A stretch of DNA of 64,000 nucleotides from Streptomyces alboflavus. Its GTDB lineage: Bacteria; Actinomycetota; Actinomycetes; Streptomycetales; Streptomycetaceae. This document shows positions 41,969-49,740 of this stretch, in pieces. The translations under genes were made by a program, and so were the position numbers. The notes beneath the pieces were generated by a model. The model saw nothing but the letters and a program-made list of their open reading frames with translations, had not been told where the DNA came from and ran no database searches. Location of the stretch: assembly GCF_000716675.1 (NCBI RefSeq), contig NZ_JNXT01000006.1, forward strand, positions 62,001 through 126,000. The letters are read 5' to 3'. The stretch's first letter is position 1. The number at the start of each line of letters is the position of its first letter.

Positions 41969-43498
41969 TCAGATGTCCCGGAACGTCTCGATCTGCGCGC
42001 CGACCGAGTTCAGCCGCTCCGCCAGCTCCTCGTAGCCGCGGTTGATCACGTACACATTGCGGAGCACCGACGTGCCCTCGGCCGCCATCATCGCGAGCAG
42101 CACCACCACGGCGGGCCGCAGCGCGGGCGGGCACATCATCTCGGCGGCGCGCCAGCGCGTCGGGCCCTCGACCAGGACGCGGTGCGGGTCGAGCAGCTGG
42201 AGGCGGCCGCCCAGGCGGTTGAGGTCCGTCAGGTAGATCGCGCGGTTGTCGTAGACCCAGTCGTGGATGAGGGTCTTGCCCTGGGCCGCCGCCGCGATGG
42301 CCGCGAAGAAGGGGACATTGTCGATGTTGAGCCCCGGGAAGGGCATCGGGTGGATCTTGTCGATGGGCGCCTCCAGCTTGGAGGGGCGCACGGTGAGGTC
42401 GATGAGGCGGGTGCGGCCGTTGTCCGCCGCGTACTCCGGCGACCGGTCGTGGTCGAGGCCCATCTCCTCGAGGACCGCGAGCTCGATCTCCAGGAACTCG
42501 ATCGGCACCCGCTTGACGGTCAGTTCGGACTCGGTGACGACGGCCGCGGCGAGCAGGCTCATCGCCTCGACCGGGTCCTCGGACGGCGAGTAGTCCACGT
42601 CCACGTCGATGGTCGGCACGCCGTGCACGGTCAGCGTCGTCGTGCCGATGCCCTCGACCTTGACGCCGAGCGCCTCCAGGAAGAAGCACAGGTCCTGGAC
42701 CATGTAGTTGGAGGAGGCGTTGCGGATGACGGTCGTGCCGGCGCTGCGGGCGGCGGCGAGCAGCGCGTTCTCCGTCACCGTGTCGCCGCGCTCGGTCAGG
42801 ACGATCGGGCGGTCGGGCGAGACGTCGCGGGCGACCTCCGCGTGGTACAGCCCCTCGGTCGCGGCGATGTCCAGGCCGAAGCGGCGCAGCGCGATCATGT
42901 GGGGCTCGATCGTGCGGGTGCCGAGGTCGCAGCCGCCGGCATAGGGCAGCTTGAAGTGGTCCATGCGGTGCAGCAGCGGGCCCAGGAACATGATGATCGA
43001 GCGGGTGCGGCGGGCGGCCTCCGCGTCGATGGCGTCCATGTCGAGCTTCGCGGGCGGCACGATCTCCAGGTCGACGCCGTCGTTGATCCAACGCGTGCGC
43101 ACGCCGATGGAGTTGAGGACCTCCAGGAGGCGGTAGACCTCCTCGATGCGGGCGACGCGGCGCAGCACCGTGCGGCCCTTGTTGAGCAGCGACGCGCACA
43201 GCAGGGCGACGCAGGCGTTCTTGCTCGTCTTGACGTCGATGGAGCCCGAGAGGCGACGGCCGCCGACGACCCGCAGATGCATCGGACCGGCATAGCCGAG
43301 CGAGACGATCTCGCTGTCGAGCGCCTCGCCGATACGGGCGATCATCTCAAGGCTGATGTTCTGGTTGCCGCGCTCGATGCGGTTGACGGCGCTCTGGCTG
43401 GTGTTGAGCGCCTCGGCCAACTGCGCCTGAGTCCAGCCACGGTGCTGCCGGGCGTCACGAATGAGCTTGCCGATGCGTACGAGGTAGTCGTCTGCCAT
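41969..43498 (-). CDS. MurA paralogue with N-terminal XRE helix-turn-helix
   Basis: 509 residues. Residues ~1-65 are a Cro/CI HTH (LIRDARQHRGWTQAQLAEALNTSQSAVNRIERGNQNISLEMIARIGEAL). From ~73 on it is a UDP-GlcNAc 1-carboxyvinyltransferase: MHLRVVGGRRLSGSIDVKTSKNACVALLCASLL, LPYAGGCDLGTRTIEPH with Cys190 at the catalytic position, and a final NRGYEELAERLNSVGAQI. Normal MurA makes the first committed step of peptidoglycan. The DNA-binding fusion suggests a regulatory or special-purpose copy. The K-N pair (TSKNA) is retained. Confidence 0.9.
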   Translation of the reverse strand: MADDYLVRIGKLIRDARQHRGWTQAQLAEALNTSQSAVNRIERGNQNISLEMIARIGEALDSEIVSLGYAGPMHLRVVGGRRLSGSIDVKTSKNACVALLCASLLNKGRTVLRRVARIEEVYRLLEVLNSIGVRTRWINDGVDLEIVPPAKLDMDAIDAEAARRTRSIIMFLGPLLHRMDHFKLPYAGGCDLGTRTIEPHMIALRRFGLDIAATEGLYHAEVARDVSPDRPIVLTERGDTVTENALLAAARSAGTTVIRNASSNYMVQDLCFFLEALGVKVEGIGTTTLTVHGVPTIDVDVDYSPSEDPVEAMSLLAAAVVTESELTVKRVPIEFLEIELAVLEEMGLDHDRSPEYAADNGRTRLIDLTVRPSKLEAPIDKIHPMPFPGLNIDNVPFFAAIAAAAQGKTLIHDWVYDNRAIYLTDLNRLGGRLQLLDPHRVLVEGPTRWRAAEMMCPPALRPAVVVLLAMMAAEGTSVLRNVYVINRGYEELAERLNSVGAQIETFRDI

Positions 43499-43664
43499 GG
43501 GTGCAGGCTATCTCAGATATGAGATGGCGTACGCGTTGGGGTGGGCCATTGGTGGAGTGACCGGTTCCGAGCGGAGCGCGCGGCCCCGCTCGCGCCCGCG
43601 GGAGCCGCCCGGCGCCCGGGAGTTGAGCCGGGCCGCACCGGGCCCGGCCACTCGCCGCCCGCGC

Positions 43665-45704
43665 TCAGCCGCAGCCGCAGGTCACCCGGGGCCGCCCCGC
43701 CGCCCGCGTCACCCGAGCGGCGGCGGCGCGCCCCGACGGCGACTCACCGTCGTGCACCACTGTGCCCCCGCTCAGCGTGAGACGCACCTCGGCGCCGCTG
43801 ATCTCGGCCACCGGACACCGCGTCACATCGCGGTCGAGCAGCACCAGATCCGCCAGCTTGCCGCACTCGACGGTCCCGGTGAGATGCGCCATACGGAGCT
43901 GCCGCGCGCTGCCGAGGGTGTGCGTGAGCAGCGACGACGTCCGGCTGATGCCCTCCTTGGCGCGGTAGAGGTCGCCCTCTCCCTCGGCGTCCGTGCCGCG
44001 CCGGTCGACGGCCGTGCGCACCTGGTTCCACACCTGGAGCGGGTCGACGGGCCAGTCGGAGCCACCCGAGAGGTGCGCGCCGTGCGCCTGCAGGCTGCGC
44101 GCCGGGTACAGCCAGCGGTGCCGGTCCGCGCCGAGGTAGGGGAGCAGCGTGTCCACCGTCCAGGCGTTCCGCGTCGCCCATTGCAACTGCATACAGGCGA
44201 CGACGCCGAGTTCGGCGAACCGGGGCAGGTCGGCCGGGTCGACGAGCTGGAGGTGCGCGACGGTGTTGCGGACGTCGCGGCGGCCGGTGCGGCGCAGGGC
44301 GTACGCGTATCCGTCGAGTGCGGTGCGCACGGCACGGTCGCCGATGGCGTGCGCGTGCAGCTGCCAGCCCTCGGCGTTGAGGGCTGCGGTGAGGCGGCCG
44401 AGGTCGGCGGCCGTCACATACAGGTCGCCGCGGTGGTCGGTGGGCCTGCCGTCCTTGTCCAGATAGGGCTTCAGGAGCGCGGCGGTCTGCGCCGGGTACT
44501 CGATGACGCCGTCGAGGAACACCTTGACGGTCCCGAACCGGAGCCCGGGCACCCCGTCGAACTCGTCGCGCAGCTTCTTCACGTACGCAACCGAGGCGCG
44601 CGGGTCCTTGGCCTGCTCGGAGGTGAGCCGGAGCGCGGGCACGACCCGCTGCGGCAGCTTGCCCGCGGCGGCGAGCGCCCGGTACAGGGCCAGCTCGTCC
44701 TCGCCCGACACCGCCTCCATGAACGTGGTGATCCCGGACGCCGCCGCCTCGGCGAACACCTTCGCGGCCGCGGCCACGAGCGCGGCCTCGTCGGGCTCGG
44801 GGATGTGCCGGGACACCAGGGCCTGCGCGTCGTCCTTGAGCACACCGGTGGGCTTGCCGTCCGCGCCCTTCACGATCTTGCCGCCGACGGGGTCCGGCGT
44901 GGCGGCGGTGATCTTCGCGATGTCCAGGGCGCGCTGGTTGACCCACATGTTGTGGCCGTCGGCGCCGCGCAGGGCGAGCGGGCGCCGGGTGGGCAGGGCG
45001 TCGAGCATCGAGTGGTGCGGGGCGGTGCCGCGCGGAAGCAGCCCCACGGGGTTCCAGTCCTCCACGACGAGCCATCCGTCGGGCTCGCCGCCCCCGCCCT
45101 CGCCCGGGGTCTCCTTCAGGAACCCGGTGAGGGTCTTCTGCAGCTCCGCCACGGTCTGCTCGGCGCCGTCGAGCGAGGGCCGGAGCGAGCGCGCGGCCGC
45201 GTCCGTCGGGTGGGCGTGCCCGTCATGGATCCCGCTGAGCAGACTCCCGCCGCGCCCGTCGACGACCTCGGTGTCCCGCCCGGCGAACCGCCGCACCTCG
45301 GCGTCCGACCCCACCGCGAGGATCCGCCCGTCCCGCCCGACGGCGACCGCCCGCGCGGGCCCGGAGCCGCGCACGCCGGTGAACACGCGGGCGTTGTGCA
45401 CGACGAGCGCGGCACGGTGGCGGGCGCCGCGCCCGGCCGAGGCGCCGCCCGAGGCGGCGGCGGGGGCACCGGCCGCGGCGACGAGCCCGGCGGCGCCGAC
45501 GGCACCGGCGGCGGCGAGCAGACTGCGCCGCGCGACGGACGAGGAGGGCGAGGAGGACGAGGAGGACAAGGGGGACGAGGAGGGCGATGAGGGCACGGTC
45601 GGCGCCGACGGCACCGACAACGCAGGCGGCACCGACGGCGTGGATGACGCCTTCGGCGCGAGCGGTGTGGACGGCTCGGCGGACTCGGCGGACTCGGCAG
45701 ACAT
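43665..45704 (-). CDS. Tat-exported amidohydrolase (YtcJ-like, amidohydrolase family 3)
   Basis: 679 residues from ATG 45704 (GGAG upstream). A ~60-residue Ser/Pro-rich N-terminus leads to a twin-arginine signal (VARRSLLAAAGAVGAAGLVAAAGAPAAA). The enzyme part has LVVHNARVFTGVRG, LLSGIHDGHAHPTD (metal HxH), GTVKVFLDGVIEYPAQTAALL, LHAHAIGDRAVRTALDGY, HLQLVDPADLPRFAELGV and LSGGSDWPVDPLQVW. Likely a metal-dependent hydrolase of amide or N-C bonds outside the membrane. Tat signals preceded by so long a leader are unusual, and a later start inside it is possible. Confidence 0.87.
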   Translation of the reverse strand: MSAESAESAEPSTPLAPKASSTPSVPPALSVPSAPTVPSSPSSSPLSSSSSSPSSSVARRSLLAAAGAVGAAGLVAAAGAPAAASGGASAGRGARHRAALVVHNARVFTGVRGSGPARAVAVGRDGRILAVGSDAEVRRFAGRDTEVVDGRGGSLLSGIHDGHAHPTDAAARSLRPSLDGAEQTVAELQKTLTGFLKETPGEGGGGEPDGWLVVEDWNPVGLLPRGTAPHHSMLDALPTRRPLALRGADGHNMWVNQRALDIAKITAATPDPVGGKIVKGADGKPTGVLKDDAQALVSRHIPEPDEAALVAAAAKVFAEAAASGITTFMEAVSGEDELALYRALAAAGKLPQRVVPALRLTSEQAKDPRASVAYVKKLRDEFDGVPGLRFGTVKVFLDGVIEYPAQTAALLKPYLDKDGRPTDHRGDLYVTAADLGRLTAALNAEGWQLHAHAIGDRAVRTALDGYAYALRRTGRRDVRNTVAHLQLVDPADLPRFAELGVVACMQLQWATRNAWTVDTLLPYLGADRHRWLYPARSLQAHGAHLSGGSDWPVDPLQVWNQVRTAVDRRGTDAEGEGDLYRAKEGISRTSSLLTHTLGSARQLRMAHLTGTVECGKLADLVLLDRDVTRCPVAEISGAEVRLTLSGGTVVHDGESPSGRAAAARVTRAAGRPRVTCGCG

Positions 45705-45826
45705 GGGCACTCCAAGGCGCATACGTCGACGGGGCAGTGACCGCACGTTCGGTGAGTAACCCGTTAACCAGAACCCACCCCGGACAACGAATTCCGCACT
45801 CCCGTCCCGCCATGCCCCCGCATCCG

Positions 45827-45832
45827 TACGAT
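45827..45832 (+). promoter_or_regulatory. -10 element for a leaderless lacI-type transcript
   Basis: TACGAT followed by six bases and the GTG at 45839 matches the TANNNT-N6-start layout of leaderless actinomycete mRNAs. Confidence 0.45.
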
Positions 45833-45838
45833 GACCCC

Positions 45839-46867
45839 GTGCCGGACAGCGGACCGACCCTCGCCGACGTCGCGCGCGCCGCCGAGGTGTCGACCGCGAC
45901 CGTCTCGCACGCGCTCAACGGCACCGGGCGGCTCGCCGAAGCGACCCGGCGGCGCGTCCGCGCGACCGCGACCGCGCTCGGCTACGGCGCCCCGCGCACG
46001 GGCCCGCGCACCCGCACCCTCGGCATCGCCGTCACCACGTTCCCCGGCCCGTGGAACTACACCGAGATCGCCTACTTCTCACGTGCCGTCACCGCGGCCA
46101 CCGCCGCCGCGCACGCGCACGGGTACGCGGTCACCACGCTGCCCGCGCACCGGGTCGCGGACGCGGCCTGGCACACGCTCGCCGTCGACGGCATGCTCAT
46201 CGCCGACAGCCCGCCGGGCGATCCGATGGCACGGGCCCTGCGCGCCCGCGGCATCCCGCTCGTCTTCGACGGCGTCCCCGGCGACGTGCGCGCGGGCGAC
46301 CACTGGATCGACAACGACCACACCGCCACCACCCGCCAGGTCCTCGACCACCTGACGGCAGCAGGTGCCCGGCGCATCGCGCTGCAGTCGGGCAGCGGCA
46401 CCGAGACGTACGCGCGCGTGGTGACGGAGACGTACGAGGAGTGGTGCGCGGCGCACGGCGTCACGGCCCGCGCCGTGCGGTTCGAAGAGGCCGACGCCGA
46501 GGGCCTGGCCTTCGACGGGCTGCTCACCGGCGCCGACCGCGCGGACGCCGTGTACGCCGCGTACGACCCGGGCGGCCGTCAGCTCCTCGCGGCCGCGCGC
46601 CGCCACGGGCTGCGGATCCCCGAGGACCTGCTCCTGGTGTGTGCGAGCGAGGATCCGGGGTACACGGAGACCGCACCGCCCGTCACCACCGTGAGCCTCA
46701 ACCCGGAACTCATGGCCCGCGCGGCCGTGGACCGCCTGGTCGCCCTGATCGAGAGCGCCGACCCGCCGGCACCCGGCCCGACGGCCGTACCGGCGGCACT
46801 GCATGTGCGGACCTCGTCCGGACGGACCTCCCGGCCCCACGCTCCACAGGCGCGCCCGCCGCGATGA
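45839..46867 (+). CDS. LacI-family transcriptional regulator
   Basis: 342 residues. N-terminal LacI HTH TLADVARAAEVSTATVSHALNGTGRLAEATRRRVRATATALGYG, then a periplasmic-binding-like effector domain (TLGIAVTTFPGPWNYTEIAYFSRAV, DGMLIADSPPGDPMARALRARGIPLVFDGV, NDHTATTRQVLDHLTAAGARRIAL). GTG 45839 is chosen because TACGAT ends 6 nt upstream, as in leaderless Streptomyces mRNAs. ATG 45812 is in frame but lacks a ribosome site. Divergent from the amidohydrolase, a likely target. The transposon begins 85 bp after its stop. Confidence 0.88.
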   Translation: MPDSGPTLADVARAAEVSTATVSHALNGTGRLAEATRRRVRATATALGYGAPRTGPRTRTLGIAVTTFPGPWNYTEIAYFSRAVTAATAAAHAHGYAVTTLPAHRVADAAWHTLAVDGMLIADSPPGDPMARALRARGIPLVFDGVPGDVRAGDHWIDNDHTATTRQVLDHLTAAGARRIALQSGSGTETYARVVTETYEEWCAAHGVTARAVRFEEADAEGLAFDGLLTGADRADAVYAAYDPGGRQLLAAARRHGLRIPEDLLLVCASEDPGYTETAPPVTTVSLNPELMARAAVDRLVALIESADPPAPGPTAVPAALHVRTSSGRTSRPHAPQARPPR

Positions 46868-46947
46868 GCGCACGCTCGACAGGAGGGCCCGCCCGACCCG
46901 GGCGCGCCCGGCGTCAGGGCATGCCTGACCTCCGCCGTGACAGGGCA

Positions 46948-46952
46948 GCGGG
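46948..46952. repeat. Left copy of 5-bp target site duplication, GCGGG
   Basis: GCGGG directly precedes the transposon's TGT terminus. The same five bases follow its ACA terminus at 57021-57025. Five-base duplications are the hallmark of Tn7-family insertion. Confidence 0.85.
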
Positions 46953-47054
46953 TGTTCCGTCTCATTTGATCGTGGGCAGAGCGGGACAGTGACCTGTGGT
47001 GCCCACGATCGGATGAGACCGGAGCGAGTGCCCCGTCTCAATTGATCGTGGGCA
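46953..47054. repeat. Transposon left end: three 20-bp TnsB-type sites
   Basis: Sites at 46959-46978 (GTCTCATTTGATCGTGGGCA), 47000-47019 in opposite orientation, and 47035-47054 (GTCTCAATTGATCGTGGGCA). The consensus is GTCTCA-N5-TCGTGGGCA. Site one begins 6 bp inside the TGT tip. Sites two and three form an inverted pair that could fold into a hairpin. Tn7 also has three TnsB sites at its left end, but in one orientation. Confidence 0.85.
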
Positions 47055-47104
47055 TCCTGTATGAGTAAGGATGGCCGAGATGGCTGATTCGTGATGGCGG
47101 GTGA

Positions 47105-48133
47105 CTACGGCCGGTTCCCGGGCGGTGCGCTGGTTGAATCGGAATCCAACGCCACGTCTTCTTGGAGGCCATGCAGGCTGATGATCTCGCCGCAGATGAT
47201 GTAGGTGTTCAGGGCGCACAGATTGGCGGTCTCGAAGGCCATGGCCGCGTGGACGGCCTTGTTGGTCATGGTGTCCACGGCCACGAACCGTTCGTAGAGG
47301 CCCGCGATCATCACGTCGGTAAGCTTGTTACTCGACTTGCTCTCGATTGCCTGCTTGGTGAACTCGAAGAGCCGATGGCGGTGATGGGCGTCGTCCAGAG
47401 GGTGTCCCGTGGCGGACGGCTGGTCCTGCGGCGGCAGGACGTGGTCGACGACTGCCTTGAGGACGCGGCGGCACGTCGTGATGGCCTGTGACAACTCCTC
47501 CGCTGCGTCCCGGTCCGGGGTGGCTTCGGAGGCTTCCTGGAGTCTCCGGTAGACCGCGTTGAACTGCTGGAGGAGACCCGGCACGCCATCGGCAAGAAGC
47601 GCGTCGACCTTGACGCGGTAGCCGCCGAAGATGGACTCGTTGATGCTGCTGTAATCGAGGCGGCGTTCCCAGGAGCACAGCAAGGCGAATGTCAGGTGCC
47701 GGGTCCGAGCGAGGATCCGTGTCGTCCGCTCGCGAGTATTCAGATCGGTCGCGTAATCGACCCTCTCTCCACTCCTCTTGAGATCTCCAAGTTCGTTGTC
47801 CCAGAACTCCAGTTCGGTAAGTGAGTGGCCATCGATGTTGTCACTGCCCTCGATCTTGCGGTCATTCATCCACGCCTTGAGGGCTTGCTCTGCGGGCCCT
47901 GTCATCGACCCCCAAGACGATGGATCCTCCATGAGCATGCGGGAGATCTCGCCGTTCGTCGAGCGGTCCCCACCCATGGTCTTGAGGTCGAGCGAAAGTC
48001 GAATCGCATACTTGGTCTCGCCCATCAGGCTCGCGATGCGCACGGCACGACGGACCGACACTTCCAGAGGCTTGTCATCGAACTCGTCCAGTGCCTGCCG
48101 GACGAGCTGCAGAACGTGATCGCTTGTTGCCAT
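47105..48133 (-). CDS. Cargo: AbiTii/HEPN-like putative defence protein
   Basis: 342 residues. The first ~60 residues (HVLQLVRQALDEFDDKPLEVSVRRAVRIASLMGETKYAIRLSLDLKTMGG) resemble an AbiTii-type N-terminal domain (a helix, an R-x-A-x-x-I/LA segment, then an acidic/EL-like step). The C-terminal half (RRVLKAVVDHVLPPQ..., NKLTDVMIAGLYERFVAVDTMTNKAVHAAMAFETANLCALNTYIICGEIIS) is all-helical and looks like a HEPN-related fold, although a full RxxxxH motif is not evident. No membrane segment. The family call is tentative; the location as transposon cargo favours phage or plasmid defence. Confidence 0.6.
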   Translation of the reverse strand: MATSDHVLQLVRQALDEFDDKPLEVSVRRAVRIASLMGETKYAIRLSLDLKTMGGDRSTNGEISRMLMEDPSSWGSMTGPAEQALKAWMNDRKIEGSDNIDGHSLTELEFWDNELGDLKRSGERVDYATDLNTRERTTRILARTRHLTFALLCSWERRLDYSSINESIFGGYRVKVDALLADGVPGLLQQFNAVYRRLQEASEATPDRDAAEELSQAITTCRRVLKAVVDHVLPPQDQPSATGHPLDDAHHRHRLFEFTKQAIESKSSNKLTDVMIAGLYERFVAVDTMTNKAVHAAMAFETANLCALNTYIICGEIISLHGLQEDVALDSDSTSAPPGNRP

Positions 48134-48258
48134 GGCAGAAGCTTAGGGATCCCGACGTCGCGAACGCACTGCATTACCATGGACACTGCTCGTGGACTGA
48201 GGGGACGTCACTTCATTCTGACTTCCGTCGGCGCGCGCCGACGCCCACGCGGCAGTCC

Positions 48259-49518
48259 TCAGAACGCTGTGCTGGACGGAATCCGCCGGAATCCGGCGGC
48301 GATCTCATGGTGGCGTGCAGGCACCGTATTCGGGCCCACGCGGACGTAGAACTCCTGGCGCTGTCCGTCGCGGTAGGCGTACATCTGGCTCCCGCCGGAG
48401 ACCTCGATAGCGAGCACCTTCTTGCCGTCGTGGTCGATTACGTGTGACTCGTACGGCGGCGCCGGTTCCACGCTGTCCCGGATCATGCTGACGACCTGGA
48501 GTTCCTGCTTGTCGACGTTCGAACCCTCGGGCAGGCCCACGATCTGCAGGTCGTCCCGAACGCCGATGAGGATGGTCCCGCCGTCCCGCGATGCGAAGGC
48601 AGCGATGGTCTTGAGCATTTTCTTCCGCGAGTCGCCCTCTGGGACCTCCCGTTTGCACTCCAGGTGCTGTCCCTCTCCGTTCGCCAGGAGGAGTTCCAAC
48701 TCGGGGCCGGGCTGCTCCCAGACGACCGAAGCATCGCGGGCGCGGCCGTACGTGGGAGCGGGGAAGCTGCGCCAGTCCAGCCACTGGTCTTCACGGCGGA
48801 GCATCAACAGGCTGTCGTGCGCGAGTCCTTGGGTCAGAGGGAAGCGGTAAGTGCCGGCTCCGTCGACGGAGCGGTTCTCGTTGTCTGCCGCCCAGCTCAG
48901 CTCCAGAACCGTGCCGTCCAGGGCCTCGCCGTCGACAACGGCCGTCAGTAGGTCGGGTCCGATGGTGATCTGCGACAGCCAGCCTGCACGCTGTGGCTGG
49001 ACGATGCGCCACAGGTCCGAACGGCCCGCGTTGTTGTCGTGGGGGCGCTGGTGGAGGAAGGCGCTGAGTGCTTGGTCGAAGTTCAGGAAGGAGGGGCCGT
49101 CCCCTACCAGCAGGCCGTGGCCGGGTTGGGGAGCGTTGGTGTCCCGGTTGAGGGTCCACTCGGTGCGCGGCCACGGCGTGGTCACCCGGTTCCATTCTTC
49201 CTGGCCGCGCAGCCGATAGGTGGCGGCGGTGGAGGACGGCGGGTCGGGGGAGACGACATGGAGGCCGTGGACGTCCTGGTCGTCGCCCCGCATCAGCGCG
49301 GCGACCGTGGGGCCGGGCAGGCGCAGTTCCAGGAAGGTCGCCGTGCTGTAGCGCCAAGCCCGATCTGTCACGGGGGCGTCGTCGTCCAAGTCGACCTGAC
49401 CATGGTGCAGTCGCCACTGTTGTGCGTCCGAGACCAGGGCCAGCCGGACGTTCACTGAGGCGCGCTCGCTGAGCATCGCCACCAGTACGGCCGTGTCTGT
49501 CTGCCCGTTGTTCACCAT
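48259..49518 (-). CDS. Cargo: AlbA_2/Schlafen-type ATP-binding-domain protein
   Basis: 419 residues from ATG 49518 (GGGGAGCCGGAC upstream). The N-terminal ~270 residues are unrecognised and rich in Trp/Asp. The C-terminal ~130 residues carry the AlbA_2/Schlafen-like domain: EGQHLECKREVPEGDSRKKMLKTIAAFASRDGGTILIGVRDDLQIVGLPEGSNVDKQ, then VVSMIRDSVEPAPPYESHVIDHDGKKVLAIEVSGGSQMYAYRDGQRQEFYVRVGPNTVPA. Related domains occur in regulators and in defence proteins that bind nucleic acids. Divergent from the PIN gene with a 222-bp gap, so shared regulation is likely. Confidence 0.8.
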   Translation of the reverse strand: MVNNGQTDTAVLVAMLSERASVNVRLALVSDAQQWRLHHGQVDLDDDAPVTDRAWRYSTATFLELRLPGPTVAALMRGDDQDVHGLHVVSPDPPSSTAATYRLRGQEEWNRVTTPWPRTEWTLNRDTNAPQPGHGLLVGDGPSFLNFDQALSAFLHQRPHDNNAGRSDLWRIVQPQRAGWLSQITIGPDLLTAVVDGEALDGTVLELSWAADNENRSVDGAGTYRFPLTQGLAHDSLLMLRREDQWLDWRSFPAPTYGRARDASVVWEQPGPELELLLANGEGQHLECKREVPEGDSRKKMLKTIAAFASRDGGTILIGVRDDLQIVGLPEGSNVDKQELQVVSMIRDSVEPAPPYESHVIDHDGKKVLAIEVSGGSQMYAYRDGQRQEFYVRVGPNTVPARHHEIAAGFRRIPSSTAF

Positions 49519-49740
49519 GTCCGGCTCCCCTCTCCTCGTAGCGTGTGGAGCCGAATCGGACGCATCGTCACGGTCTTTGCTCACGAGCAGGCTACGCCAG
49601 GGGCGCTGAGCGGGAGGCCAAGTGCCTGCTTGCTTACGTGCAGGTAGTAGCCGAGTAGTGCGATGCCGGTGGCTGCGGTGCTGCGTTGCTCGAGACAAAG
49701 TTTGAGATACTGCCTCCCCTTTGAGGCTGGGAGGCCCTGG

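Noticed and set aside
47000..47054. Hairpin formed by two transposon-end repeats read as a terminator for the lacI-type gene
   Set aside because: The arms are copies of the 20-bp TnsB-type site also present at the right end, so the transposon explanation accounts for them.
49663..49740. Upstream start for the PIN gene giving 26 extra residues
   Set aside because: The TTG at 49741 has a good ribosome site and starts exactly at the PIN strand IIFDTN; the extension is Cys/Arg-rich and not domain-like.
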